Shown piece after piece: positions 1 through 8,099 of a stretch of 47,060 nucleotides of DNA. The notes under the pieces are model-generated. The model was not told where the DNA came from. It searched no databases and saw only the letters and a list, made by a program, of their open reading frames with translations. Each line of letters starts with the position of its first letter. The first letter of the stretch is position 1. Source of the stretch: Nitrospira sp. (lineage in GTDB: Bacteria; Nitrospirota; Nitrospiria; Nitrospirales; Nitrospiraceae); NCBI GenBank assembly GCA_015903995.1, contig JABMDK010000002.1, positions 168,607 through 215,666 of the forward strand, given 5' to 3'. Both the position numbers and the translations under genes were made by a program.

Positions 1-1
1 A

Positions 2-196
2 CTGGACGAGCTCCGTGAATCACGCGAGGCTAACAAGGTCAAGGATTCCCAGATCGCTACCCTGAAGAAGGAAACGGCGAGGATGAAGCAGGAGCTCCGT
101 CAGCGGACGGAAGAAGCGAACGCGATAAAGGCCAGCAAGGCATCCAGCCGTCCGGCGCCGAAAAAGAAATCGGCGGAAGCGTCCCGGACCCGTTGA
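2..196 (+). CDS. C-terminal end of a coiled-coil protein (partial)
   Basis: An open frame enters from the left edge and stops with TGA at 194-196, giving 64 residues. The visible part is rich in Lys, Glu, Arg and Gln with a heptad-like pattern (LDELRESREANKVKDSQ, then TLKKETARMKQELRQR), so it is probably a coiled coil. It ends in a basic, Ser/Pro/Ala-rich tail with RPAPKKK. The start and any N-terminal domain lie outside the window, so no function can be given. It converges on the exonuclease gene, whose stop is 13 bases further on. Confidence 0.6.
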   Translation: MDELRESREANKVKDSQIATLKKETARMKQELRQRTEEANAIKASKASSRPAPKKKSAEASRTR

Positions 197-209
197 TCGA
201 CTGATCGAT

Positions 210-926
210 CTACCCGACGTCATAGAGCTCAGGCTGCAGCAGAACAACCTCCCTGGACAAGGGCTGACGAAAGTTCATGCGGCAGTAGCAGGCATAGGTC
301 ACATAGGTATCTTGCAGACAATACTGCGCAAGCTCACGCCACTGCCTTTTCTCCCACATTGCGGCGACTTGCTCCCCACTGCCCGACTTCGTTTCAACCT
401 GCAAGGCTCTCGCCAGTACGTCGAGTTTGACCCAACCTCTCGTATCCCAATTACTCCAGATGGCCATCGTGTCATAGACCGGCTCGCTACGGAACTTTGC
501 AAGGTTGATATCGAGGCTGGGTTTCACTTGATTGATGATCGATCGTTTCTTGATGAACGGCAGATCAAAGCCGAGTCCGTTATGTGTGATGAACAGGGTA
601 GGACGGTCCTGGGCCAGTCTCGCCCAAAATTGGCGGAGCAGCTCACGTTCGTTCGCCCCGAACCAGGCAACGGCGCTGCGTGCTTCCATCTGGTCTGAAA
701 ATTCCAGCAGGCCGATACAGACGATGCGGCTGAACGTCCCGTCGAACGCCGACTTGGCGTACAGTTCATCTTCTGCATGCCGCTGTTCTTCTGCCGCGCC
801 TGCGGCAAAGAGGTCATACCCCTCATCTGGTTGAGAGGTTTCGCTGTTCGCAGGCACCTTGCCTACCAGGCGGGCCCATTCGTCGCGGGTTGCCTGGACG
901 GTTTCGATATCGAGCACGACCTTCAT
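210..926 (-). CDS. 3'-5' exonuclease, PolB exo2-like (DEDD fold)
   Basis: Predicted 238-residue DEDD-superfamily exonuclease resembling the stand-alone proofreading-like domains of the DNA polymerase B exo2 family. The sequence shows the Exo I motif DIET at residues 6-9, an Exo II region THNGLGFDLPFI with the second Asp, and a C-terminal YCLQDTYVTY with the last catalytic Asp. These residues would bind two metal ions and hydrolyse nucleic acid from the 3' end; the natural substrate is unknown. I chose the ATG at 924-926 because TTAGGAGT lies just upstream and the protein then begins with the expected strand MKVVLDIET; the frame extends upstream but reads through the mutT-like gene. Its start overlaps the stop of that gene by 4 bases (ATGA), so the two are probably translated together with mutY. 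Confidence 0.8.
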   Translation of the reverse strand: MKVVLDIETVQATRDEWARLVGKVPANSETSQPDEGYDLFAAGAAEEQRHAEDELYAKSAFDGTFSRIVCIGLLEFSDQMEARSAVAWFGANERELLRQFWARLAQDRPTLFITHNGLGFDLPFIKKRSIINQVKPSLDINLAKFRSEPVYDTMAIWSNWDTRGWVKLDVLARALQVETKSGSGEQVAAMWEKRQWRELAQYCLQDTYVTYACYCRMNFRQPLSREVVLLQPELYDVG

Positions 927-1327
927 CGTGAAACTCCTAACGCATCTCGCCGCAAGTCTTCGATCACCGCATAGTCTGCCGGCGGGAACGTAAACTGTGT
1001 GAGATCTTGGGGATGCACCCAGCGAACTTCTTCGCAACCGATGGGAACAGGTTCCCCCTGCTCGATGGCACAACGAAAGAAATGTAGTTCTATGGCTTTA
1101 TCCAGATAGTCGTGCCGAATGATTCGATACGGGATAGGTATGTCAATACGAACGCCCAGCTCTTCGAATAGCTCCCGTTGCAAACACTCCATGAGCGATT
1201 CACCTATTTCCCGCTTCCCCCCCGGGAACTCCCAGAAACCGGCCAAGTGGGTACCAGGTTTTCGACGGGCGATCAAATAGCAACCGTCACGATGGATGAG
1301 GCCTGCCGCCACTTCAATGACTTGCAT
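923..1327 (-). CDS. mutT: NUDIX hydrolase, MutT-like (8-oxo-dGTP diphosphatase)
   Basis: A 134-residue single-domain NUDIX protein. The NUDIX box is complete: GGKREIGES followed by the catalytic helix RELFEELGV, with the Glu residues that bind magnesium. The upstream strand EVAAGLIHRDGCYLIARR and the WEFPGGK turn are typical of MutT enzymes that destroy 8-oxo-dGTP, although the substrate is inferred. I prefer the ATG at 1325-1327, which has AGG at suitable spacing; a GTG at 1346-1348 would add seven residues but has no ribosome binding site and overlaps mutY. It follows mutY by 7 bases. A MutY glycosylase and a MutT phosphatase act in the same 8-oxoguanine pathway, which makes this pairing meaningful. 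Confidence 0.85.
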   Translation of the reverse strand: MQVIEVAAGLIHRDGCYLIARRKPGTHLAGFWEFPGGKREIGESLMECLQRELFEELGVRIDIPIPYRIIRHDYLDKAIELHFFRCAIEQGEPVPIGCEEVRWVHPQDLTQFTFPPADYAVIEDLRRDALGVSR

Positions 1328-1334
1328 GATCGAC

Positions 1335-2051
1335 CTATGAGCGTTCACGCGTTGCCGGACTGAACGGATACGTCCTGCAGAAGGACTTCATCGGACACAG
1401 GAGACAATAGGGGTCGCGAGCGGTGCAGACCATCGCGCCAAAGTCCATAATTGCCTGATTAAAGTCATACCCCTTCCCAGGCGGGATCAAGGCTTCCGAC
1501 AATTCCCATAGCATCGTCTTCTGTGTCTTAGGATCACCCTCAGCGACGAACACCCTGTGCAAGACACGGATCACGTTCGTATCCAAAATGGGCGCATCTT
1601 CATTGAACGCGAAGGAGCGAATCGCCCCGGCAGTATACCGCCCGATCCCTTTGAACGAGAGTAACTCCTCGGCATCATTGGGCAATTTCCCCCCGTACCG
1701 TTCCACGGTTTCGCACGCGATGCCGTGCAGTCGTTCCGGGCGAATATTGTACCCAAGGGGATACCAAGTCTTCTTGACGTCGGCGACCGGCGCCTCTGCC
1801 AAGTCTTCGAAACTCGGATACCGTTTCAAAAACTCGCGGTACTTCGGGATTACCCGATCAACTTGGGTCTGCTGAAGCATCACCTCTGAGACGAGGATAT
1901 GATACGGATCCGAGGTTTTCCGCCAAGGCAAATCCCGGCCATGTTCCCCATACCACTTCAGAAGGCGCAATTGGAATCGACGCTTAGCCGATAGCTCGGG
2001 TAGCACGGACTTCCCAGGTTTTTTCTTCTTGGAAGGACGTCGCGTCGACAT
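1335..2051 (-). CDS. mutY: A/G-specific adenine DNA glycosylase, short form
   Basis: A 238-residue HhH-GPD base-excision glycosylase that would remove adenine mispaired with 8-oxoguanine. Visible features are the catalytic Glu in EVMLQQTQV, the helix-hairpin-helix SFKGIGRYTAGAI, the catalytic Asp in ILDTNVIRVL, and a C-terminal [4Fe-4S] ligand set Cys-X6-Cys-X2-Cys-X5-Cys (CTARDPYCLLCPMKSFC). Usual MutY proteins are about 350 residues with a NUDIX-like C-terminal domain that reads 8-oxoguanine; here the protein stops soon after the cluster. A separate NUDIX gene follows immediately. A related G/T mismatch glycosylase is the main alternative. The N-terminus is a short Lys-rich extension. Confidence 0.85.
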   Translation of the reverse strand: MSTRRPSKKKKPGKSVLPELSAKRRFQLRLLKWYGEHGRDLPWRKTSDPYHILVSEVMLQQTQVDRVIPKYREFLKRYPSFEDLAEAPVADVKKTWYPLGYNIRPERLHGIACETVERYGGKLPNDAEELLSFKGIGRYTAGAIRSFAFNEDAPILDTNVIRVLHRVFVAEGDPKTQKTMLWELSEALIPPGKGYDFNQAIMDFGAMVCTARDPYCLLCPMKSFCRTYPFSPATRERS

Positions 2052-2088
2052 GCACCGAGCCCTGTGGTCTCACTCTCTCAATCGCGAC

Positions 2089-2118
2089 ATTGTATGAGTC
2101 CCCTTCCTTCAAAATCAA
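2089..2118 (-). promoter_or_regulatory. Candidate sigma-70 promoter for mutY
   Basis: On the minus strand TTGATT (2113-2118) and TACAAT (2089-2094) are separated by 18 bases. The predicted transcription start would be about 30 bases upstream of the mutY ATG. Found by eye only. Confidence 0.45.
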
Positions 2119-2229
2119 ATGCGCCCAGCACCCTGTTTGAGTGAAGAAACCTGTGTTCAAACGTCTTCGGACCATCTGGCCACTGAGCAATTCTCGTGGT
2201 AGTCTCTTAAGGTAGTCCAAGAGGGAGCC

Positions 2230-2706
2230 ATGAAGGCAAAAACATTTCGAGGTTGGGTGTTGCGAATCTTGGTTTTGGCAGGAAGTTTGGCCTGCCTCCT
2301 CTTTCCCTTTCCGTCCATAGCTGAACCCCTCCAGATACCATGGGAGTGTTCCACTTACACGGACGACGCACAAACCCGTTGCGTAAACGCCTTCATAGAA
2401 GCACAGCAGAAAAAGATTACAGAGCTCGAAGGGAGGCTCCAGGCGCAACAAAATGCCGTGAGTCAGCTCAGGGATCAGCTTGATCGGCAAACCACGGCTG
2501 CAACTGACCTGCAGCGCCAGCTTGCAGAGCGGCCCACCACAAACATTGTCCCAATCCCCTATTCCTATCCATACTCCTATGGTTATCCCCTCGGCCTCGG
2601 ATTGGGGTTCGGATTTCATTTTGGAAATTCCGGAATGTATGCGTCACCCTTTTACCGTCCCTTTTGGGGCCCTCGACAGTACGGGTATTGGGGTTATCGC
2701 TGGTAA
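2230..2706 (+). CDS. Small secreted protein with coiled coil and Tyr/Gly-rich tail
   Basis: I do not recognise this 158-residue protein. It begins with a clear signal peptide (basic MKAKTFRGW, then the hydrophobic VLRILVLAGSLACLLF and a cleavage region near SIAEP), so it is probably exported. The mature part has one pair of Cys residues (CSTYTDDAQTRC), a coiled coil of about 50 residues (KKITELEGRLQAQQ onward), and a tail rich in Tyr, Pro, Gly and Phe with repeated PYSY. Such tails are common in surface or envelope proteins of unknown role. GAGGGAG lies just before the ATG. It is divergent from mutY and has no operon partner. Confidence 0.7.
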   Translation: MKAKTFRGWVLRILVLAGSLACLLFPFPSIAEPLQIPWECSTYTDDAQTRCVNAFIEAQQKKITELEGRLQAQQNAVSQLRDQLDRQTTAATDLQRQLAERPTTNIVPIPYSYPYSYGYPLGLGLGFGFHFGNSGMYASPFYRPFWGPRQYGYWGYRW

Positions 2707-2707
2707 T

Positions 2708-2746
2708 GTTTCCTGACGAGGGAAACCAGCGACAACTCTTTCGCTG
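2708..2746. other. Two consecutive small inverted repeats
   Basis: GTTTCC (2708-2713) pairs with GGAAAC (2721-2726), and CAGCGA (2727-2732) pairs with TCGCTG (2741-2746). They lie directly after the stop of the secreted protein and could slow or end transcription, but neither is followed by a T run. The rest of the gap to the PilZ gene holds only a TTGACA (2783-2788) without a convincing -10. Confidence 0.35.
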
Positions 2747-2890
2747 TAAACTCAGCCTCTCCTGCTCAGATCGGTCTTTTCGTTGACAAGTTACTTCCAG
2801 CCACATAGCCTGCTATCTAGTGCCTCATTAGCTACGACACCGACTTGCTCATCAGGCAAAGGAATCTGCCTCGAGATATAAGGACACACG

Positions 2891-3250
2891 ATGGTCACCC
2901 GTAAATTCCCACGGTTTCCGGTCGCAATCCCCAGCACATTGGTGCAGAGAGACAAACTTCGATACAACGCGTCCGTGAAGGATCTCTCGCTGAAGGGCTG
3001 CCGGTTAGAAAGTGTCGTCCAGCCCTTTACCGGCATGCAGGTGGAATTACTCATTGAGCTGCCCGGAGAACCTGCACCAATCCACATTAGCAAGGGAGCC
3101 GTCCGCTGGTCCGGATCACAAGGCATCGGTGTCGAATTCTTAACCGTGGCACCCCCTGAGCAAGAACGACTCAAGCGAGTGGTCGAACAGCTCACCGTCA
3201 CAACAGGGCAGGCCCTCATCCTTCCAAAAGGCGAGTTACCAAAGACGTGA
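2891..3250 (+). CDS. PilZ domain protein (probable c-di-GMP receptor)
   Basis: A 119-residue protein made almost entirely of a PilZ domain. It shows the N-terminal RxxxR-type motif (RKFPR, residues 4-8) and the DxSxxG motif (DLSLKG), which in this family clamp a c-di-GMP dimer. Later segments (GAVRWSG, GIGVEFL) fit the PilZ beta barrel. It is probably a stand-alone cytoplasmic adaptor that changes a partner's activity when c-di-GMP is high; the partner is unknown. The type IV pilus genes pilC/pilS/pilR are in the same window, but there is no direct link. It appears to be a single-gene unit. Confidence 0.85.
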   Translation: MVTRKFPRFPVAIPSTLVQRDKLRYNASVKDLSLKGCRLESVVQPFTGMQVELLIELPGEPAPIHISKGAVRWSGSQGIGVEFLTVAPPEQERLKRVVEQLTVTTGQALILPKGELPKT

Positions 3251-3331
3251 GCGTATTCTCTATTCACCCCGACTGCTGTTTGGTCGTCCAACCCGTTGCA
3301 TTACGTCCATCCTGAGCCGTATTCTCGCTCC

Positions 3332-3535
3332 ATGGAGCTCTCGTCATTATCAACGGAACAGTTGAAGGAACTGGTCCGAGGCCTCGTGGACGATCGGATT
3401 CGCGAGTTGATCGGAGATCCCGACCTTGGTCTCCAACTTGGCGATTCACTCAGGGCCCGACTCAAGCAGTCATTGGCGAGCTGCAACCGGCTCTCCGGCG
3501 AAGACCTAGCCGAGGGGCTCGGCCTTCGGTGGTAA
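3332..3535 (+). CDS. Small protein upstream of RelE/ParE toxin, probable antitoxin
   Basis: A 67-residue acidic/helical protein (STEQLKELVRGLVDDRIREL) that ends 7 bases before the start of a RelE/ParE-type toxin. Size, position and order fit a type II antitoxin, although I cannot assign it to a named antitoxin family. The ATG at 3332 is preferred over a TTG at 3296, which would add an unlikely N-terminus (HYVHPEPYSRS). The function is inferred from context alone. Confidence 0.6.
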   Translation: MELSSLSTEQLKELVRGLVDDRIRELIGDPDLGLQLGDSLRARLKQSLASCNRLSGEDLAEGLGLRW

Positions 3536-3542
3536 GACTCTC

Positions 3543-3806
3543 ATGCCTTGGTATCGCCTCGCCTTTCAACCCGGCACCTTGCAAGATCTCGCCGGGGTTG
3601 ACCTGCCCATGGCCCAACGGCTGCTGGACAAGTCGAAGTGGCTCGCTTCCAATGTCGACAACCTGCGCCATGAATCCATTGCAGACGACCTTCCAGGCCT
3701 CTGCAAGTATGCCGTGGGAGAATGGCGGATTTTCTATGCGATCGATCGCACGGAACAGCTCGTCGACATCCACGCGATCCTGCACCAGCGTGCGCTTCGC
3801 GCCTGA
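3543..3806 (+). CDS. RelE/ParE-type toxin
   Basis: An 87-residue protein with the compact RelE/ParE fold pattern: an N-terminal strand (WYRLAFQPG), two helices, then the hallmark LPGLCKYAVGEWRIFYAID followed by a C-terminal strand and a basic end (HAILHQRALRA). RelE members cleave mRNA on the ribosome and ParE members poison gyrase; sequence alone does not say which applies here. It lies 7 bases after the probable antitoxin and would be co-transcribed with it. It converges on the NUDIX gene, with only 10 bases between the two stops. Confidence 0.75.
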   Translation: MPWYRLAFQPGTLQDLAGVDLPMAQRLLDKSKWLASNVDNLRHESIADDLPGLCKYAVGEWRIFYAIDRTEQLVDIHAILHQRALRA

Positions 3807-3816
3807 AGAACTTCGG

Positions 3817-4356
3817 TCAGTTGAAGGTCCTCAAAACATCGGCAACATGCAGCTCAAATGTCCCCCGAGCCACATCCTCGACGTAATGACGTAAGGCCGC
3901 CTCCACCACTGGGAAGGCGATTTCCTCCCACGGAATGGCGTGGCGGGGAAAGAGCCGCACATCCAGACTTTCAAGTCCGGCGCTGAACTGCTTGGTCTGA
4001 AGGCGGCCGATGAAGGTCATGTAGACCTGTCCAATGAGCGGCAGGCTCAACACGGAATGGAGCCGCGTAATCGTCACCTGCGCCTGCGCTTCCTCAAGCG
4101 TCTCCCGCATCGCTGCCTGTTCGGTCCCTTCACCGAGTTCCATGAAACCGGCCGGATAGGTCCACAGCCCTGCTCTCGGCTCGATGGCCCGACGGCATAG
4201 AAGAATGTGATCGTCCCACTCCGGAATACAGCCCGCAACGATCTTTGGATTATGGTAATGAATAGCTTGACAGGCTTCGCACACGAACCGAGGCAGGTTA
4301 TCGCCGGGCGGAACTTTTTGGATTACGGATTGTCCGCAGTCGCTGCAAAAATTCAT
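3817..4356 (-). CDS. NUDIX hydrolase with N-terminal zinc ribbon
   Basis: A 179-residue protein with a zinc ribbon (CSDC near residue 4 and CEAC near residue 31) followed by a NUDIX domain. The NUDIX box is GFMELGEG with the helix RETLEEAQ; the usual Gly near its end is Gln. The arrangement resembles NudC-like or ADP-ribose pyrophosphatase-like hydrolases, so a dinucleotide substrate such as NADH or ADP-ribose is plausible but not proven. The ATG at 4354-4356 is chosen because it starts the zinc ribbon and has AGAGG upstream; the frame stays open for 66 codons further without homology. The neighbouring methyltransferase is divergent. Confidence 0.8.
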   Translation of the reverse strand: MNFCSDCGQSVIQKVPPGDNLPRFVCEACQAIHYHNPKIVAGCIPEWDDHILLCRRAIEPRAGLWTYPAGFMELGEGTEQAAMRETLEEAQAQVTITRLHSVLSLPLIGQVYMTFIGRLQTKQFSAGLESLDVRLFPRHAIPWEEIAFPVVEAALRHYVEDVARGTFELHVADVLRTFN

Positions 4357-4393
4357 CCGGTGGCCTCTGAATCGGTAATCATCGGCAAGCAAA

Positions 4394-5569
4394 ATGGATA
4401 GCACAAACCATCGCTTCTTTGCACCTTGCCCACGTGGGCTTGAAGGCATGCTTGAAGAAGAGCTCCATAGCCTTGGTGTGCCAACAGCGACGAAGACAGA
4501 AGGGGGCGTCGGCTTTCGTGCTCCTTGGTCGACCCTGTACCAGGTCAATCTCAACTCGCATATTGCCAGCCGCGTCCTGTGGGAAGTCGGTCAGAGCCCC
4601 TACAGGACAGAACACGACGTCTATCGCGCCGCCTATGCGCTTCCCTGGTCCGAGTGGTTCACGCCCGCGCAGACGATCAAGGTAAAGGTGAGCGCCCGTC
4701 GATGTCCCCTCCCCAGCCTGGACTTCCTCACCCTCCGCATCAAAGACGCCGTCTGCGATACGTTTGCCGCGGCCAGACAGCGGCGACCCAACGTCGATAC
4801 GGAGCGACCGCATATCAAGCTCGACGCTTTTCTCGACCCGAGCACCGTCACATTTTACATCGATACTTCCGGAGAGCCGTTGTTCAAGCGTGGCCATCGG
4901 ACAGGCTCGGTCGAAGCGCCGCTGAGAGAAAACCTGGCGGCCGGAATTCTCCGGCTCGCCAGCTGGACCCCGAACGATATCCTCCTCGATCCCATGTGCG
5001 GGAGCGGGACCATTCCGCTCGAAGCGGCGCTCATGGCTCGCCGGATTGCGCCGGGCATCTCACGCACCTTTGGCTTCGAACGGTTGCTCGTACACGATGC
5101 ACCACGGTGGAACCATCTTCGCGAAGCGGCGCGGGCCAAGCAAGCAGCTCAGGCGCCGGCCGCCATCTATGCGTCCGACCGAGATCCGGCGATGGTAAAG
5201 ATTGCGCAGCGGATGTTTCAAGGCGCTGACGTCGCACCGGCTATCCAGCTCAAGCAAAGCGATATTCTCAATCTGGACGCACCGGCGGACACAGGCGTGA
5301 TGGTCATCAACCCGCCCTATGGAGTCCGCCTCAGCCGACCGGATGAACTGGAGTCGTTTTACCCCAAGTTGGGCGATTGGCTGAAGCAACGCTTTTCCGG
5401 ATGGCGTGCCTATGTCCTGACGGGCGATTTCCGGCTGTCGAAACTGATTGGACTGACGCCGTCCAAACGCATTCCCCTCTACAATGGGGCATTGGAATGC
5501 CGGCTCTATGAGTTCATGATCGTCCAAGGCGGAGCGAGGCGACGACTCACACCGCCAAACCAGACTTGA
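4394..5569 (+). CDS. rlmL: THUMP-domain 23S rRNA guanine-N2 methyltransferase, RlmL-like
   Basis: A 391-residue S-adenosylmethionine-dependent methyltransferase. The N-terminal half (APCPRGLEGMLEEEL onward) is a THUMP RNA-binding module and the C-terminal half is a Rossmann methyltransferase. The SAM-binding loop is DPMCGSGTIPLEA and the catalytic motif IV is NPPYG, the signature of guanine-N2 or adenine-N6 enzymes. E. coli RlmL is longer because it carries a fused RlmK domain; this protein matches only the first part, as in many bacteria. It would modify a guanine of 23S rRNA. The ribosome binding site is weak. It lies upstream of lon with a 127-base gap. Confidence 0.8.
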   Translation: MDSTNHRFFAPCPRGLEGMLEEELHSLGVPTATKTEGGVGFRAPWSTLYQVNLNSHIASRVLWEVGQSPYRTEHDVYRAAYALPWSEWFTPAQTIKVKVSARRCPLPSLDFLTLRIKDAVCDTFAAARQRRPNVDTERPHIKLDAFLDPSTVTFYIDTSGEPLFKRGHRTGSVEAPLRENLAAGILRLASWTPNDILLDPMCGSGTIPLEAALMARRIAPGISRTFGFERLLVHDAPRWNHLREAARAKQAAQAPAAIYASDRDPAMVKIAQRMFQGADVAPAIQLKQSDILNLDAPADTGVMVINPPYGVRLSRPDELESFYPKLGDWLKQRFSGWRAYVLTGDFRLSKLIGLTPSKRIPLYNGALECRLYEFMIVQGGARRRLTPPNQT

Positions 5570-5587
5570 TTGATTTGTGCCATCCCC

Positions 5588-5601
5588 CTCACGTTCGTGA
5601 G
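5588..5601. other. Small perfect inverted repeat after rlmL
   Basis: CTCACG and CGTGAG are separated by TT, 18 bases after the rlmL stop. No T run follows, so it is a weak terminator candidate at best. Confidence 0.25.
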
Positions 5602-5633
5602 TTGCCACTCATCCGCACTCCCTTCCTCTTGAC

Positions 5634-5648
5634 TTCTCAGCGTGAGAA
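5634..5648. promoter_or_regulatory. Palindrome upstream of lon, candidate operator
   Basis: TTCTCA (5634-5639) and TGAGAA (5643-5648) form a perfect 6-base inverted repeat around GCG, about 50 bases upstream of the lon start. It overlaps a TTGACT (5629-5634) that could be a -35 box. Likely -10 elements (TATCAG at 5651, TATACT at 5662) are at non-ideal spacing, so the promoter itself is uncertain. Confidence 0.35.
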
Positions 5649-5696
5649 CCTATCAGGCTGTTATACTGTCATGAACCCTCAGCAAGGATGGCCACC

Positions 5697-8099
5697 ATGG
5701 AACAGACGATCTTATCGACGTTGCCGATACTTCCGGTTAAGCGAACGGTGTTATTCCCGGGCGTGATGATGCCGCTGACCGTCGGACGCACGCGTTCCGT
5801 GGCTGCAGTGAATGCCGCGATGAAGACGGAGGAGAAAACGATTGTCGTCGTCGCACAGCGCGATCCTCAGACCGAAGAGCCCGGCCTGTCCGATCTGTAC
5901 TCGATCGGCACCAAAGCAATCGTCAAACAAATCGGTCAGTCGTCAGAAGGCACTATCCACGCGCTGGTTCAAGGTCTAGATCGTGTCGTTCTGTTAAAAG
6001 AAGAGCAATCCACTCCCTACCCCATCGTGCGCATCCGTTCTCTGGAGCGTCCTACAGACGATGGAGCGGAAGTCAAAGCCCTTCACCGGGCCATTCAAGA
6101 ACTGGTGACCGACTTGCCTAGACTGATCCATGCTCCAGGCATCCAAGAAGTCGGTGCGATACTGAGCAATGAGGACGATTCCGTCGCCCTAGCCTATCGC
6201 ATTGCCTCGCTCGTCAATCTCAATGTCGTGGAAGAGCAGCGCTTGCTTGAAAGTTCTTCGACGCTGGACCTTCTGCGCAGTCTCTACACCGCGCTGTCCA
6301 AGGAAATTCAAATCCTCCAATTGCGGGAAAAAATCGCCCAGGATGCGCAGACAAAAATTGGCAAAAGCCAACGCGAATACATCTTGCGCGAACAGCTGAA
6401 AGCCATCCAGCAAGAGCTGGGCGAAGGCGAGAGCGAAGAGAATGAGGTTGCCCGGTTGAAAAAACAAATCGCCGAAGCCGACTTGCCTGAGCAGGTTCGT
6501 AAAGAGGTCGAGCGCGAAGCTACCAAATTAGGCAAAGTCCCGCCGACATCGCCAGACTATCAGGTACTCCGGACCTATCTAGAGCTCGTCCTCGAACTTC
6601 CTTGGAACAAGGCCTCCGAAGAACATCTCAATCTGTCGACCGTCCGGCAGGTGTTGGAAGAAGACCATTACGGGATCAAGGAAGTGAAAGAGCGGATCGT
6701 CGAACACTTGGCGGTCTTGAAGCTCAACCCGACGGCCAAGGCGCCGATTCTCTGCCTCGTCGGCCCTCCCGGTGTCGGAAAGACAAGCCTGGGGCAGTCG
6801 ATCGCGAGAGCCATGGGCCGAACCTTCGAACGATTCAGTTTGGGCGGCGTCCATGACGAAGCAGCGCTGCGCGGCCATCGCCGCACCTACGTCGGCTCGC
6901 TGCCGGGCCGCATCATTCAGGCCATCCGGCGGGCGGGAGTCAACAATCCGGTCTTGATGCTCGATGAGGTCGACAAGATGGGACGGGATTTTCACGGCGA
7001 TCCGGCGTCAGCCCTGTTAGAAATTCTGGATCCGGCACAAAATCACACGTTCCGTGATCACTACTTGGATCTCCCCTTTGATCTGTCCAAAGTATTCTTT
7101 ATCACCACGGCCAATACCCTCGACACGATCAGCCAGCCCCTCTTGGATCGCATGGAAGTGATTCGCCTGCAGGGGTATAGCGAGCGCGAGAAAGCCGAGA
7201 TTGCTCGCCGCTACCTATGGCCGAGGCGGCTCAAGGAGGCAGGCATCGAGGAACATCAAGCGGTGCTCACGGATGACGTACTGAATCTCGTCATCTCGCG
7301 CTACACGCGGGAGGCCGGCGTACGCCAGCTTGAGCAGATGCTGGGACGGTTGACCAGAAAAGTGGCCTTGACATTCGCTGATCTCCCGGAAAGCCAGGAA
7401 CGACAGCCTGTCGCTATTCCGCCCGACATTCTCAGTGAGTGGTTAGGCTCCGAACGGTTTATGCCGGAAGAGGCCAGGAAGAATCTTCCTCCCGGCGTCG
7501 CCACCGGCCTCGCCTGGACCCCGACGGGTGGCGATGTGCTCTATATTGAAACGACGTTGCTCCCCGGTGGTCATGAGTTGACTCTGACGGGACAGTTAGG
7601 CGACGTCATGCAGGAGTCTGCGCGTGCAGCCAGAAGCTATCTGTGGTCGCATGCGGAGAGCATGGGATTGGACATCTCCCGTTTCAAACGAAACGGGCTC
7701 CACATCCATGTCCCATCCGGCGCTATTCCGAAAGACGGTCCATCGGCCGGCATCACCATGGCGACTGCCCTGGCCTCCGCCTACGAGGGGAAGGCGGTAC
7801 GCAGCGACACAGCCATGACAGGGGAAATCAGCTTGAGCGGACTCGTCTTGCCGGTGGGCGGCATCAAAGAAAAAGTGCTGGCGGCGCATCGTGCGGGAAT
7901 CAAGCGGATCATTCTACCGAAGGCCAATGAGAAAGATCTGAAGGAGGTCCCGCAAGAAGTGCGTGACGAACTAACTTTTATTCTGGCTGAACGGGTTGAA
8001 GAAGTACTACCGGCCGCCTTTAATCCGGACTCGCACGACACGTCTGCCGGTAGCGGCAGTGAGCCTGTGGCGGCTTCCAATCCCGCAGGAAATACCTAA
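5697..8099 (+). CDS. lon: ATP-dependent Lon protease
   Basis: An 800-residue soluble LonA-type AAA+ serine protease that unfolds and degrades damaged and regulatory proteins. Domains in order are the N-terminal substrate-binding LAN domain (LPILPVKRTVLFPGVMMPL), a helical segment, the AAA+ module with Walker A GPPGVGKT (Lys362) and Walker B VLMLDEVDK, and the protease domain with the catalytic dyad Ser683 (PKDGPSAG) and Lys726 (GGIKEK). The length matches the family. I chose the ATG at 5697 because AAGG lies at good spacing; an ATG at 5688 would add three residues. Its stop overlaps the stop of the convergent hydrolase-like gene by 4 bases, so no terminator fits between them. Confidence 0.97.
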   Translation: MEQTILSTLPILPVKRTVLFPGVMMPLTVGRTRSVAAVNAAMKTEEKTIVVVAQRDPQTEEPGLSDLYSIGTKAIVKQIGQSSEGTIHALVQGLDRVVLLKEEQSTPYPIVRIRSLERPTDDGAEVKALHRAIQELVTDLPRLIHAPGIQEVGAILSNEDDSVALAYRIASLVNLNVVEEQRLLESSSTLDLLRSLYTALSKEIQILQLREKIAQDAQTKIGKSQREYILREQLKAIQQELGEGESEENEVARLKKQIAEADLPEQVRKEVEREATKLGKVPPTSPDYQVLRTYLELVLELPWNKASEEHLNLSTVRQVLEEDHYGIKEVKERIVEHLAVLKLNPTAKAPILCLVGPPGVGKTSLGQSIARAMGRTFERFSLGGVHDEAALRGHRRTYVGSLPGRIIQAIRRAGVNNPVLMLDEVDKMGRDFHGDPASALLEILDPAQNHTFRDHYLDLPFDLSKVFFITTANTLDTISQPLLDRMEVIRLQGYSEREKAEIARRYLWPRRLKEAGIEEHQAVLTDDVLNLVISRYTREAGVRQLEQMLGRLTRKVALTFADLPESQERQPVAIPPDILSEWLGSERFMPEEARKNLPPGVATGLAWTPTGGDVLYIETTLLPGGHELTLTGQLGDVMQESARAARSYLWSHAESMGLDISRFKRNGLHIHVPSGAIPKDGPSAGITMATALASAYEGKAVRSDTAMTGEISLSGLVLPVGGIKEKVLAAHRAGIKRIILPKANEKDLKEVPQEVRDELTFILAERVEEVLPAAFNPDSHDTSAGSGSEPVAASNPAGNT

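Noticed and set aside
210..1073. A 287-residue version of the exonuclease
   Set aside because: The first 49 residues are the mutT-like gene read in another frame; a good ribosome binding site supports the start at 926.
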